A DNA stretch of 64,000 nt from Bacteroidota bacterium (GCA_016708785.1 JADJFC010000004.1:310001-374000), one strand, 5' to 3'; shown: positions 37,637 through 46,478, numbered from the stretch's first letter. Notes: generated by a model from the sequence alone, not told the origin. Numbers and translations: made by a program.

Positions 37637-38020
37637 TCTGCAAAAATAGTTGGCTACATTGGTGGTGGATGGTGTTTTGAAATGTTACAGCATTTAATAT
37701 CTCGCTTTGATTGGAGAAAGTTTACTTCGAAGATTTAAAACACTAAGAACACAAGAACACAAAAGACCACGGAATTTTATGCTTCGAAGATTTAAAACAC
37801 TAAGAACACAAGAACACAAAAGACCACGGAATTTTATGCTTCGAAGATTTAAAACACTAAGAACACAAGAACACAAAAGACCACGGAATTTTATGCTTCG
37901 AAGATTTAAAACACTAAGAACACAAGAACACAAAAGACCACGGAATTTTATGCTTCGTAGATTTTGGTAAGAAAGAAATTCCGTGGTCTTTTGTGTTCTT
38001 GTGTTCTTGTGTTTATTTTT
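37637..38020. other. Intergenic region between comEC and lpxB with repeat array
   Basis: 384 bp made largely of the 57-bp tandem array (37725-37952) and its inverted partial copy (37976-38014). An 87-residue ORF across the array (37707-37970) is a by-product of the unit being a multiple of three. Confidence 0.7.
37725..37952. repeat. Perfect 57-bp tandem repeat, 4 copies
   Basis: Four identical 57-bp units (37725-37781, 37782-37838, 37839-37895, 37896-37952), then a broken start of a fifth (CTTCGTAGATTTT). Within each unit the part AAGAACACAAGAACACAAAA repeats at 8 bp. The part AACACAAGAACACAAAAGAC with ACGG after it recurs as an inverted copy at 37976-38014, so each unit can pair with that arm. 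No mismatch was seen between the units, which implies a recent expansion or an assembly effect. Confidence 0.9.
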
Positions 38021-39155
38021 TTAGTAAAGTACTACCGAATAGTTATTCATAAAATCTTGTATAATTTTCGCTGCTTTAGCTGATGCCCCACTACCGCCAA
38101 GTTTTTTTCGGAGTTCGGCGTAGTCGGCAAGTAGGTTTATTCTGTGTTCAGGAGAAAGTATCTTTTTCAATTCAATAAAGATCGTTTGTTCGTTTAAGTC
38201 GTCCTGGATAAGTTCTTTTACGACTTCTTTGTCCATGATAAGATTAACAAGTGAAATGTATTTGATGTCGACAATACGTTTTGCAATGTGATAGCTTACA
38301 GCTCCACCTTTGTAACATACAACTTCAGGAATATTTAGCAATGCAGTTTCAAGGGTTGCTGTTCCTGAAGTAACTAATGCTGCTTCGGATGCCGACAAAA
38401 GCGAATATGTTTCATCCGGAATTACTTTTATGTCTCTCCAGCCAAAGGGATTTATAAAAGTCCAATGGCTGTGAAGGTGCTGCGGCAATTACAAATTGAT
38501 ATTCGGGCAATTTATCGACGGCAGTAAGCATCAAAGGCAGGATCTTTTTGATCTCCTGCGTACGACTACCTGGCAATAATGCAATCATCGGTTTTTCGCT
38601 TAAGCCAAATTTCGCTTTCCACGAAGAAACCGCTTGTAACTTTTCTTTCTGTTGCTCGATGGCATCTAAGAGAGGGTGTCCAACAAAATCAACATCGTAA
38701 TCGAATGTTTTATAAAAATCTTTCTCGAATGGTAGGATGACCATCATTTTGTCCACTACTTTGCGGATCTTCTTCACTCGCGACTTTTTCCATGCCCAAA
38801 CTTGGGGAGAAATGTAATAGAAAACCTTGATCTTGTTTTGATGAGCAAATTCTGCAATACGCAGATTGAATCCCGGATAATCAACCAGAATTATTGCATC
38901 CGGTTTGAATTTCAAAATGTCTTCTTTGCAAAATTCGATGTTTCTCATGATCGTTCTCAGATTCATGATCACTTCTGCAAATCCCATAAAAGCAAGGTCG
39001 CGATAATGCTTTACGATCTCCGCTCCTTGCTCCTGTAGTAATTCTCCACCCCAGGCTCTGACGTTTACGGCCGGATCCAGTTTTCGCAATTCACGAATAA
39101 GATTAGAAGCATGAAGATCACCCGATGCTTCTCCTGCGATGAGATAGTATTTCAT
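38021..39155 (-). CDS. lpxB: Lipid-A-disaccharide synthase LpxB, frameshifted
   Basis: LpxB joins UDP-2,3-diacylglucosamine and lipid X to make the lipid A disaccharide. The N-terminal two thirds (KYYLIAGEASGDLHASNLIREL, PDAIILVDYPGFNLRIAEFAH, YYISPQVWAWKKSRVKKI, ALLPGSRTQEIKKILPLML) and the C-terminal third (VIPDETYSLLSASEAALVTSGTATLETALL) are in different frames. Removing one base from the GGG run at 38447-38449 (plus strand) joins them through FYKSFGWRDIKVIPDE to 377 residues, the normal length. The start codon overlaps by one base the stop of the upstream 97-residue membrane protein, so they are coupled. Confidence 0.9.
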
Positions 39156-39448
39156 TAGAGAAACATAATTATTAAAACGATGAATACATAAACAAAACTT
39201 CCACCGATAATTCCATTTGCTGTTTTTTCTTTTTTATTATTCAAGAATGCGAAAAATGGAAGAAGATTTGCGAGAACAGAGAGACTGATCACATGAGTAA
39301 GTACATTTCCTTTTTTGTAAAATAATAAGGCCTCCATGATAGAGCTATCAGGGAAGTTAATCGTTGCATAAATAGAAAATGCAATAATGGGCACGATCAA
39401 TCCTGAAATAAATCCAACAATAAAATTATCTGATAATTTATTCATCAA
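39155..39448 (-). CDS. Small membrane protein of unknown function
   Basis: 97 residues with three hydrophobic segments (about 10-28, 48-66, 77-96) separated by short charged loops (NNKKEKTANG). I recognise no family. It lies between the Tat-signal gene (1 bp gap) and lpxB (1-bp overlap) in the surE-lpxB cluster, so it is surely translated with them. A membrane location is inferred from hydrophobicity only. Confidence 0.55.
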   Translation of the reverse strand: MMNKLSDNFIVGFISGLIVPIIAFSIYATINFPDSSIMEALLFYKKGNVLTHVISLSVLANLLPFFAFLNNKKEKTANGIIGGSFVYVFIVLIIMFL

Positions 39449-39449
39449 A

Positions 39450-39800
39450 TCAAATTTCTTTACTCATCCTTTCAATTGATGCCTTGTAAATCAATGCAAA
39501 TTTTTCATCTTTCATGAACTCAGCAAGTTCAGGTTTGAAAAGTTCTGCTTGCTCTGTAAGTGAAATCATTGCTTTTTGATTATCCATATTTTCAGGTTCT
39601 GATTTTTGAATACGGATCACATTTGTAAATTGATCCATCCAAGATCCATATCGTGTCATGAATTTCTGTTGTTCAGGATTCAACTTCAGAATTTCATCCT
39701 TGTCGACAAATGATCCGAAAATATTTGAACTAACCAACGTCGCACCAGCTGAAAGTCCGAGAGTTTTAAGAAAAGATCTTCTTGAGGATTCTGAGGTCAT
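39450..39800 (-). CDS. Small Tat-signal protein of unknown function
   Basis: 116 residues. A twin-arginine signal SRRSFLKTLGLSAGATLVSS (residues 6-25) is followed by a helical acidic domain (LNPEQQKFMTRYGSWMDQFTNVI ... ALIYKASIERMSKEI). Tat signals mark proteins folded, often with cofactors, before export. None of the cofactor motifs I know is present. It lies just upstream of the 97-residue membrane protein and may be one unit with it. Confidence 0.55.
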   Translation of the reverse strand: MTSESSRRSFLKTLGLSAGATLVSSNIFGSFVDKDEILKLNPEQQKFMTRYGSWMDQFTNVIRIQKSEPENMDNQKAMISLTEQAELFKPELAEFMKDEKFALIYKASIERMSKEI

Positions 39801-39913
39801 GGTGTTTTATTTTGATTTGATGGCAAGGTAAACAAATTTAAGAGAATGAAGTGGAGACATCCATCATACTACTATTCAATAATGCTTTTGTTGGTCAACA
39901 AATTAGTTGTTTC

Positions 39914-40204
39914 TTAATTTGTTAAAAATGAAAAATACCCAAATACTGCCAAAGCAACAATAAATAAATACCCTTTACCGATCTTTTCTTTCTGCATGTT
40001 GATCATTACTATTCTGAAAACAATAATTGAAAATAGCAATGATATTAATTGTGCAGCAGGTGGCGGATATAAATACGGATCAGCTTTGTATTTTACAACA
40101 ACGCTCCGTATTCCTTCTGCTCCGAAATAAGTAATTGGCAAAATTACAAATGCAAGGATCACACCTGTAATGTATTTATCTTTCAACTTATCCTTGAATC
40201 CCAT
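39914..40204 (-). CDS. Small membrane protein of unknown function downstream of surE
   Basis: 96 residues from ATG 40204 (ATG 40216 also in frame). Three hydrophobic segments (ITGVILAFVILPITYFGA, AAQLISLLFSIIVFRIVMI, YLFIVALAVFGYFSFL) with basic cytoplasmic ends. The start overlaps the surE end by 17 bp, indicating coupling. No family is recognised. Confidence 0.55.
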   Translation of the reverse strand: MGFKDKLKDKYITGVILAFVILPITYFGAEGIRSVVVKYKADPYLYPPPAAQLISLLFSIIVFRIVMINMQKEKIGKGYLFIVALAVFGYFSFLTN

Positions 40205-40969
40205 AATCAAGTTCATTTAAGAAAGGAATTGCATGGTGCGCTGTAAAATCAAATTGAACAGGAACCAATGAAATATATCCGTTTGCAAGTGCCCATTCGT
40301 CTGTATCTTGTCCTTTGTCGTGGTTATTGAATTTACCTGTAAGCCAGTAGTACTTTCTCTTGTTGGGATCAAGTCTTTCGTCAAATTCTTCTTCCCATTT
40401 GGCCATTGCTTGTCTGCAAACCTTTACCCCTTTTATTTTTGACTCAGGTAAATCAGGAATATTTACATTGATCAATGTTCCTTTTGGTAAACCATGTTCA
40501 AGGATATTCTGAGCGATCTTTCTGATGTATTTTTTGAACCTGAAAAGTCTGCATCCAATTTATGATTCAGCAAGGAGAATCCTGCACTTGGAATACCTTC
40601 AATAGCGCCTTCCATAGCTGCTGACATCGTGCCGGAGTAAATGACATTGATCGACGAGTTAGAGCCGTGGTTGATTCCTGAAACACATAGATCGGGCTGA
40701 CGATGCAGGATCTTATCGATTGCAAGTTTTACGCAGTCAACAGGAGTACCTGAACATTGGTACCAATGTTCACCATAAACATCCACTTTGTCGAGGCGCA
40801 GTAAATTATTAATTGTAATGGCATGGCCCATTCCTGACTGCGGACTATCTGGCGCTACAACAAAAACATCTCCCAGATCCTTGATGGCATCAACGAGAGC
40901 ATGTAAGCCGGGTGCAGTAATACCATCGTCATTGGTGACTAAAATAACAGGACGTTCTGTCTTTGACAT
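40188..40969 (-). CDS. surE: 5'/3'-nucleotidase SurE, frameshifted
   Basis: SurE dephosphorylates nucleoside 5'- and 3'-monophosphates. The N-terminal motif VILVTNDDGITAPGLHALVDA with the metal-binding Asp-Asp, VAPDSPQSGMGHAIT and SGINHGSNSSINVIYSGTMSAAMEGAI are complete. The frame then breaks at the T6 run 40530-40535 (plus strand). Adding one base gives GSKKYIRKIAQNILEHGLPKGTLINVNIPD and continues to a normal C-terminus with YWLTGKFNNHD and DEWALANGYISLVPVQFD. Repaired length is about 260 residues from ATG 40969 (TTG 40987 also in frame). It opens the surE - small genes - lpxB - comEC series. Confidence 0.9.
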
Positions 40970-41038
40970 TTTTCGGATTTTCGACAAAAGTAAGGAAATT
41001 GTCAGACAGTGAGATTAGTTTTTGAGTTGTGTAAAAAT

Positions 41039-41066
41039 AAAAAGTCCCGCAATTGCAGGACTTTTT
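41039..41066 (-). terminator. Intrinsic terminator after hsp20
   Basis: A 9-bp stem (AAAAAGTCC / GGACTTTTT) encloses the palindrome GCAATTGC, 46 bp after the hsp20 stop on the minus strand, with T-rich sequence after it on that strand. Confidence 0.8.
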
Positions 41067-41111
41067 AACATATAATCTAAATCACCTATTAGATTAACCA
41101 CACACACTGTC

Positions 41112-41561
41112 TTATGAAATCTTTATTTCATGCGCCGCTTTTTGTTTTGCTTCTTCTTTCTTTGGAATCGAAAGTTTAAGAACGCCATTTGTGTATTCGG
41201 CTGTAATACTTTCAGCTTTTACATGTTCAGGCAAAGTAAAACTGCGACTGAATGAAGAATAAGAAAACTCTTTTCTTGTGAATCTTGTTGTTTCTTCTTT
41301 TGATTCTGTTTTTTTCTCAGCGCTGATCGATAAAATTCCGTTTTCTACCTCTACTTTAAAATCCGTTTTTTCTAATCCGGGAGCGGCTAATTCTACATTG
41401 AAATTTTCAACTGTTTCACTGATGTTTACAGCCGGAGCAGATTTAAATAGATCTTTTCCCATAACTTCATCATTGATAAAATTGTTGAAGAAATCGCCTA
41501 AGAATGAAGGTGCTGATGTTGGACGAGTTAGTCCTTTGTTTTTTAATTGAACGAGTGTCAT
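41112..41561 (-). CDS. Hsp20/alpha-crystallin family small heat-shock protein
   Basis: 149 residues. The alpha-crystallin domain (about 45-140) starts PAVNISETVENFNVELAAPGL and includes FKVEVENGILSISAEKKTE, the FSRSFTLPEHV block and GVLKLSIPKKE near the end. Small heat-shock proteins hold unfolding proteins for refolding by DnaK. The N-terminal arm (TSAPSFLGDFFNNFIND) is typical. The start is preceded by AGGAGG at an ideal 8-nt distance (41570-41575), unusual for a Bacteroidota gene and suggesting strong expression. It stands alone between two terminators. Confidence 0.93.
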   Translation of the reverse strand: MTLVQLKNKGLTRPTSAPSFLGDFFNNFINDEVMGKDLFKSAPAVNISETVENFNVELAAPGLEKTDFKVEVENGILSISAEKKTESKEETTRFTRKEFSYSSFSRSFTLPEHVKAESITAEYTNGVLKLSIPKKEEAKQKAAHEIKIS

Positions 41562-41569
41562 AATTTTTT

Positions 41570-41575
41570 CCTCCT
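41570..41575 (-). promoter_or_regulatory. Strong Shine-Dalgarno sequence of hsp20
   Basis: AGGAGG on the minus strand, 8 nt before the ATG. Full Shine-Dalgarno sequences are rare in this phylum and nearly all other starts in the window lack one. Confidence 0.65.
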
Positions 41576-41628
41576 GTTTTTTTAATTGTTAGAGATGTAA
41601 ACCATCGTTCAAGTTGTATACCAAAAAA

Positions 41629-41655
41629 AAAGTGCAGACAAGTTGTCCGCACTTT
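41629..41655 (-). terminator. Intrinsic terminator of the coiled-coil protein gene
   Basis: Outer stem AAAGTGC / GCACTTT with an inner GACAA / TTGTC pairing and a following T9 run on the minus strand. It lies 61 bp after the stop of the gene at 41716. Confidence 0.85.
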
Positions 41656-41715
41656 ATATTTCCTAAAGTCATTCCGTCAGATAATATTTTTTTAGACGGA
41701 AAAATTGTCATTTTA

Positions 41716-43986
41716 TTATTTTAATTCGGCTCGATAGTTTTTCAATTCCTGTTGAAAAGTGAGTTCTGTCATACTGTTATCATTCTTAAAGTAGAATACT
41801 CCACCCCAGTTATATACCACTTTTTGGTAATTTAAAGCAGATCCATCTTTCTTAACCACGGTACGATAGATTGTTCTATTGTTTTCTTTGATTGTTTCAT
41901 CAGTTACACCTTCCTTATAATCCGATTCAATTATTTTCGGAACCGGAGCACTTGAAGCCGTTGCCGGTTTCTCATCTGTTTTGTTTGCAGTTTTCGCCAA
42001 TAATTTTTTCTTTGCTTCTATTTCTGCATAAGCCTTTGCCTGTCGGTCAGCAGATTCTTTTTCCTGAGCAGCTTTATTGGCTGCAGAAATTGAGTCAAGT
42101 CTGTTCTTCTCTGCTAATGCAGCAGCAGCTTTAGCATCGGCTTCTGCTTTCTGTTTTGCACCAGCTTCTGCTTTTTGTTGAGCAAGTGCAACGGCAGCAA
42201 GTGAATCGTTTCTGTTTTTTTCTTTCAACGCTTCAGCTTGACGCATTTCAGCGTCTGCTTTTGCTTTCGCATCGGCGTCGGCCTTGGCTTTTGCATCAGC
42301 ATCCGCTTTGGCTTTAGCAGCAATCAATGCATCTTGTTTAGCTTTCTCCTGGGCTTTTAGCTCATTCTCTGCCTTCAATTTATCTAATGCCGCTTGTGCT
42401 TTGACTGCGAGCAACGAATCGTTCTTTGCTTTTTCTCTGGCCTTCAATTCATTCTCTGCTCTGAGTTTATCTTCTGCAGCCTTTGCAGCGAGCGCTTCTT
42501 TCTCTTGTTTATCTTTTAAAGCAACTGCTTTTGCGGTTGAGTCAGCAACGAATTTTGAACGCTCTGCTGCTTTTGCATCTGCCAGTGCTTTTGCTTCTTT
42601 CTCTTTCTTCTCTTGTTGAGCAGCCAGTTCAGATGTTCGCTTGGCTTCTGCGTTTGCTTGTGCAGTTGAGTCTGCAATTTCTTTTTGTCGTTGACGTAAA
42701 GCTGTCTCAGCTTTTGCAGTTGAATCTTTACGTTGATTTTCAGCTGCTAAAATTGCAGCCGCTGCAGCAGCTTTGGCAGCAGCATCCGATTTTTCTTTTG
42801 CTATGGCATCTGCCCGAAGTTTATCTTCCTGCTCTTTCTTTAACGCAGCTTGTTTTTCTTTTTCTTGTTTTTCTTTCAGTGCAGCTAACTCTGCGGCACG
42901 ACTTGCATCGAGGTTAGCCTTCTCTGTTGAATCAGCGATTTGTTGTTGTCTTTGTCTTAAAGCAGTTTCCGCTTTGGCTGTAGAATCTTTCCGATGATTT
43001 TCAGCGGCAAGTATCGCTGCAGCGGCGGCGGCTTTTGCAGCTGCATCTGACTTCTCTTTTGCGATAGCATCTGCGCGGAGTTTATCTTCTTGTTCTTTCG
43101 CTAATGCAGCTTGTCTTTCTTTTTCCTGAGCAGCAGCTAATTCTTGCTGTCGTTTTGCTTCTGAATCAGCTCTGGCAATAGAATCTTGCCTTTCCTTTTC
43201 TTTTGCTTCCGCCAGTGACTTCGCTTTTTCATTAGCAAGTTCTATACTGTCGCGTCTGGCTTTTTCAAAAGAAGCGGCAGTTGCGGCAGCAGCAGCTGCT
43301 GCGTTTGCACGTATGATTGAATCCTGTCGGGCTTTTTCTTTTTCAGCATTGAGTTTATCCTGCTCTGACCTTTGTGCCAGCAATTCTGCTTCACGAGCTT
43401 TTGTTTTAGCAAGAGAATCATTCCAAATTTTGTTTAATGAATCAAGACGTGCGCGTTCCTGCTGTTTGTTGATGTCTTCAGCAACTTTTCTTGCTGCCTC
43501 TTGTTCACCTAAAATTTGTTTACTGTAATTCTGATCGTATTCAAAATCTTCATAGGTCGGATTATAGGCGAATTTTGCAACAGCTTTATTCATTGCTTTT
43601 TCCTGAGACACACCTGCTACATCAGCGAAAAGATCAATATTGAATTCTTTTGAAAAAATGATATCTAACTGATCTCCCGGAACGGTTGTATTGAATTCAA
43701 CCACTTTTGTAACCAATCCACCTTTGATGAATTTAATAGAGTATGTCTTTTGAAGGTCCAGATTAAAATTGAAACCGCCATTATCTTTTGAAGTGATTGT
43801 TTGAGCTTGAGCGCCGGGAGCCGAAATTTGAATGGTAACTCCTTGCTCCGGTTTATTCTCTTTGCGAATTTTGCCGGTAATTTGAAGGTAACCACTTTTC
43901 TGCGCAAAAGTGCTCATTGCTGTCATCAGCAGAGCAAATATCAAATAGCACTTTTTAATTTGTTTTTTATTGAATAAATTCATCAT
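41716..43986 (-). CDS. Repeat-rich coiled-coil secreted protein of unknown function
   Basis: 756 residues from ATG 43986; the frame is open to 44085 but a signal peptide (to TFAQ) starts here. A carboxypeptidase-regulatory-like domain follows (LQITGKIRKENKPEQGVTIQIS ... IIFSKEF, about 30-110). Then about 540 residues are Ala/Lys/Glu/Gln/Asp-rich coiled coil with KEKxRQDSI-type units, including two nearly identical blocks of about 85 residues. A folded C-terminal domain closes it (DYKEGVTDETIKENNRTIYR ... VYNWGGVFYFKNDNSMTE). The layout suggests a periplasmic or outer-membrane spacer, TolA-like in shape only. No operon partners. Confidence 0.7.
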   Translation of the reverse strand: MMNLFNKKQIKKCYLIFALLMTAMSTFAQKSGYLQITGKIRKENKPEQGVTIQISAPGAQAQTITSKDNGGFNFNLDLQKTYSIKFIKGGLVTKVVEFNTTVPGDQLDIIFSKEFNIDLFADVAGVSQEKAMNKAVAKFAYNPTYEDFEYDQNYSKQILGEQEAARKVAEDINKQQERARLDSLNKIWNDSLAKTKAREAELLAQRSEQDKLNAEKEKARQDSIIRANAAAAAAATAASFEKARRDSIELANEKAKSLAEAKEKERQDSIARADSEAKRQQELAAAQEKERQAALAKEQEDKLRADAIAKEKSDAAAKAAAAAAILAAENHRKDSTAKAETALRQRQQQIADSTEKANLDASRAAELAALKEKQEKEKQAALKKEQEDKLRADAIAKEKSDAAAKAAAAAAILAAENQRKDSTAKAETALRQRQKEIADSTAQANAEAKRTSELAAQQEKKEKEAKALADAKAAERSKFVADSTAKAVALKDKQEKEALAAKAAEDKLRAENELKAREKAKNDSLLAVKAQAALDKLKAENELKAQEKAKQDALIAAKAKADADAKAKADADAKAKADAEMRQAEALKEKNRNDSLAAVALAQQKAEAGAKQKAEADAKAAAALAEKNRLDSISAANKAAQEKESADRQAKAYAEIEAKKKLLAKTANKTDEKPATASSAPVPKIIESDYKEGVTDETIKENNRTIYRTVVKKDGSALNYQKVVYNWGGVFYFKNDNSMTELTFQQELKNYRAELK

Positions 43987-44132
43987 TGTACTTGAACGGG
44001 GTTGTATTTCATTTATTTCACAAACATAATCAGACAATTTCGTGTGTAAATGAACCTTTTGATAGATTTGATCCATATTATTCACAATCGCTAATTCTCG
44101 TATACTCTTTTAATCGTTTTCTGTTGAGTAAA

Positions 44133-44989
44133 TCAGGAGTGAAAAATCTCATTTGCAATATCAAATGACCTCTCCCATCCTTCTGCATTCAAATTCAGTG
44201 CCGAAATTCCTCCGAAATAGCTTACCAGATTTTCTGTAGCTAAATTTCCAACCAGATCGTTATTGGCCATTGGACAGCCTCCTATACCTTTTAATGCAGA
44301 ATCGAACCGTAAACAACCGCTTTGTCGTGCTGCATCGACTTTCTCTAACCATGACGTAGCATCAGAATGCAAATGAGCACCAAATTCAACTTGAGGAAAT
44401 TCCGGTATCAGATGGGAAAATAAATAGCTTATATTTTCCTTTGTACTCACACCAACTGTATCAGAAAGAGCAATAATTCTTATTCCTTCTGATGCAAGTT
44501 TTTTTACCCAATGAATCACAATGTCCTTATTCCAAGGTTCTCCGTATGGATTGCCAAATCCCATTGATATGTAGATCACCAATTGTTTGTCGGATGACTT
44601 ACAAATGTTTTGAATTTCGCGAACTCGTTCTAACGATTCCTCTATTGTTGAATTTGTATTTCGCCTTTGAAACTCTTCCGAGATTGAAAAGGAAAACCTA
44701 AAAATTGAATTTCCTTATAGAGTGATGCTTCTTCAGCTCCTCTTACATTGGCAACAATGGCCAGTAACTTTGTTGTTGTTCTCGATAGATCCAATCCTGC
44801 CAGTACCTCTTTTGTATCTCTTAATTGTGGAATCGCCTTGGCTGAAACAAAAGAACCAAAATCTAAAGTATCAAATCCAATACTGAGTAAACTGTTCAGA
44901 TATTTTATCTTTAATTCAGTTGGTATCCATGGTTCCCAACCTTGCATTGCATCGCGGGGACATTCGACAATTTTAATTTTCTTCTCCAT
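44133..44989 (-). CDS. Hydroxymethylglutaryl-CoA lyase, frameshifted
   Basis: HMG-CoA lyase splits HMG-CoA into acetoacetate and acetyl-CoA in leucine degradation. The N-terminal part (KIKIVECPRDAMQGWEPWIPTE, FDTLDFGSFVSAKAIPQL) and the C-terminal part (ISMGFGNPYGEPWN, IIALSDTVGVSTKENI, FGAHLHSDATSW, GIGGCPMANNDLVGN) are in different frames. Adding one T (A4 at 44687-44690 on the plus strand) links them through FPFSISEEFQRRNTNSTIEE. About 285 residues, normal for the family. Usual lyases read VGPRDGLQ; here CPRDAMQG, as in Bacteroidota copies. It lies 4 bp after the DUF4920 stop. Confidence 0.87.
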
Positions 44990-44993
44990 AAAA

Positions 44994-45452
44994 TTAACGT
45001 ACTGAAATGCCGCGGGCTTCAAAAACTAGTTCAAATTCAGGTTGCGAGATGGCTGCAATTTCATCCGGACCGGCACCTTCGTCTTTGGCATAATCGCGAA
45101 GTTTTTCTACAGATAAAGTATCGTAATGTGCTTGTCCAAGGGCAAAGGCGAATTTACCTTCAACATTTTCAGTAACTGTAAAAGAATGGTCTTTCATTCT
45201 CACCATTAATGGCTCTTCGGTTCCCATTGACATCTTTATCCAGCAACCTTCCGCTTTACAAACGTTTTCAATTTTTCCGGAAATAGTACCGTCAAAAGTG
45301 GCATTCCCCGACATTTTGGCTGTCAATTCCGTGGCAGAGATTGCCTTTGTAGTATCAACCGATTCACCAAATGCCATTGCATTCGGGTCTTTTTGATTAC
45401 AGGCAAACAATAGTGAAATAATGGCTAAAAGAGCCAAAAAAGAGTGTTTCAT
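44994..45452 (-). CDS. DUF4920 lipoprotein
   Basis: 152 residues from ATG 45452; ATG 45464 is in frame. A lipobox LLFAC sits at about residues 14-18. The mature part (AFGESVDTTKAISATELTAKM, GKIENVCKAEGCWIKMSMGTEEPLMVRMKDHSFTVTENVEGK, KLRDYAKDEGAGPDEIAAI) has the DUF4920 pattern with two conserved cysteines (VCKAEGCW) that may form a metal or disulfide site. The role is unknown. It precedes the HMG-CoA lyase gene by 4 bp and is likely co-transcribed with it. Confidence 0.8.
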   Translation of the reverse strand: MKHSFLALLAIISLLFACNQKDPNAMAFGESVDTTKAISATELTAKMSGNATFDGTISGKIENVCKAEGCWIKMSMGTEEPLMVRMKDHSFTVTENVEGKFAFALGQAHYDTLSVEKLRDYAKDEGAGPDEIAAISQPEFELVFEARGISVR

Positions 45453-45621
45453 TGATTTCGTCATTTGGAGATATGAAGATTTCCAAAGTTACGAATAATT
45501 TGAAGTCGCAGAAAGGAAAGTCTCAACCTAATACAAACCTTTATGAACGCATTACCGGACAAATTAAAGTACGTTATCAACAATTGAAACCTCAAAAGAC
45601 TTCCTTATTCGTTAAAATATG

Positions 45622-45651
45622 TTGTCCAATTGGTAAAAAAATATAATTTTG
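45622..45651 (+). promoter_or_regulatory. Bacteroidota-type promoter of the TPR gene
   Basis: TTG at 45622-45624 and TAATTTTG at 45644-45651, 19 bp apart, fit the phylum's promoter pattern. The second box ends 30 bp before the gene's ATG. Confidence 0.6.
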
Positions 45652-45681
45652 CAACCTGTTTAAAAAACTACAAGTCAAAAA

Positions 45682-46360
45682 ATGTCAGAAACTCAACAGG
45701 ATCAAGACTTTATCGTATCTGAAGCGATAGGTAAGACTGAAAATTTCATCAATCAAAACAAAAAAGCCTCGGTATCATTTTCGGAGCTGTATTAGTAGCA
45801 ATTGGTGGCTACATATTTTATCAGAACGTATATGTTGCGAACAAAGAAAAAGAAGCTCAGGAAGTTCTTTTCCACGCTGAACAGTATCTTTTCGCCGATT
45901 CTTTAAAACTTGCCATCAATGGCGATGGAAAGAATCCGGGTTTAGAAGAAATTGTAAACGATTACAGCGTTAGTCAATCAGGTAACCTTGCACGTTATTA
46001 CCTGGGAATGGCTTATTTGAAAAATAAGGAATTCGACAAAGCGATTGAAACGTTGAAAAGTTATGACGCAAAAGACGAAATCACAGGCTCACTTGTTGCA
46101 GGTGCTATTGGTGATGCATATGTAGAATTGAAAAATGTTGATGAAGCAATTTCACTTTATGAAAAGCTTCTAAGGATCATCCGAATGCATTCTCTACTCC
46201 AATTATGCTAATGAAATTAGGTATTGCACAAGAGACAAAAGGAAATTGGGATGGCGCTAAATCTGCTTACGAGCAAATAAAAAAAGACTACCCTACTTCA
46301 AATGAAGGAACTCAGGCTGATAAATATATTGCGCGGGCTGAGGCGATGATGGCGAAGTAA
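45682..46360 (+). CDS. Tetratricopeptide membrane protein (YfgM-like), two frameshifts
   Basis: ATG 45682 opens an acidic N-terminus (SETQQDQDFIVSEAIGKTENFI). One A added to the A6 run at 45760-45765 gives NKKSLGIIFGAVLVAIGGYI, a membrane helix. A periplasmic part then runs through TPR-like helices (RYYLGMAYLKNKEFDKAIETL, GDAYVELKNVDEAISLYEKA). One A added at 46162-46165 gives SKDHPNAFSTPIMLMKLGIA and the end GTQADKYIARAEAMMAK. Repaired length is about 226 residues. This single-helix plus TPR arrangement resembles YfgM/BamD-type assembly factors; the role here is unproven. Confidence 0.8.
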
Positions 46361-46363
46361 ATT

Positions 46364-46398
46364 GTAATTCGAGATTCGAAAATCGTAAATCGCAATTC
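46364..46398. repeat. Heptameric degenerate tandem repeat (5 units)
   Basis: Units GTAATTC, GAGATTC, GAAAATC, GTAAATC and GCAATTC, starting 3 bp after the TPR-gene stop. Confidence 0.85.
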
Positions 46399-46433
46399 GA
46401 ATACAGCTTTGAAGAAAATATAGAATTCTAATA

Positions 46434-46461
46434 AAAACCGGGTATATTTATATCCGGTTTT
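46434..46461 (+). terminator. Intrinsic terminator between the TPR gene and ribH
   Basis: AAAACCGG / CCGGTTTT with further TA pairs in a 12-bp stem, loop ATTT, followed by ATTTTTT. It ends 17 bp before the ribH start codon. Confidence 0.8.
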
Positions 46462-46478
46462 ATTTTTTAAACAAACTT

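Noticed and set aside
37725..37952. A CRISPR array.
   Set aside because: The 57-bp units are directly joined with no spacers, and no cas gene is in the window.
37707..37970. An 87-residue ORF with a 19-residue repeat across the 57-bp array.
   Set aside because: The unit length is 57, a multiple of three, so both strands stay open by chance; no start signal or coding features support a gene.
45452..45646. A 64-residue ORF upstream of the TPR gene on the plus strand.
   Set aside because: It lacks coding features, overlaps the DUF4920 start region, and covers the TPR promoter.
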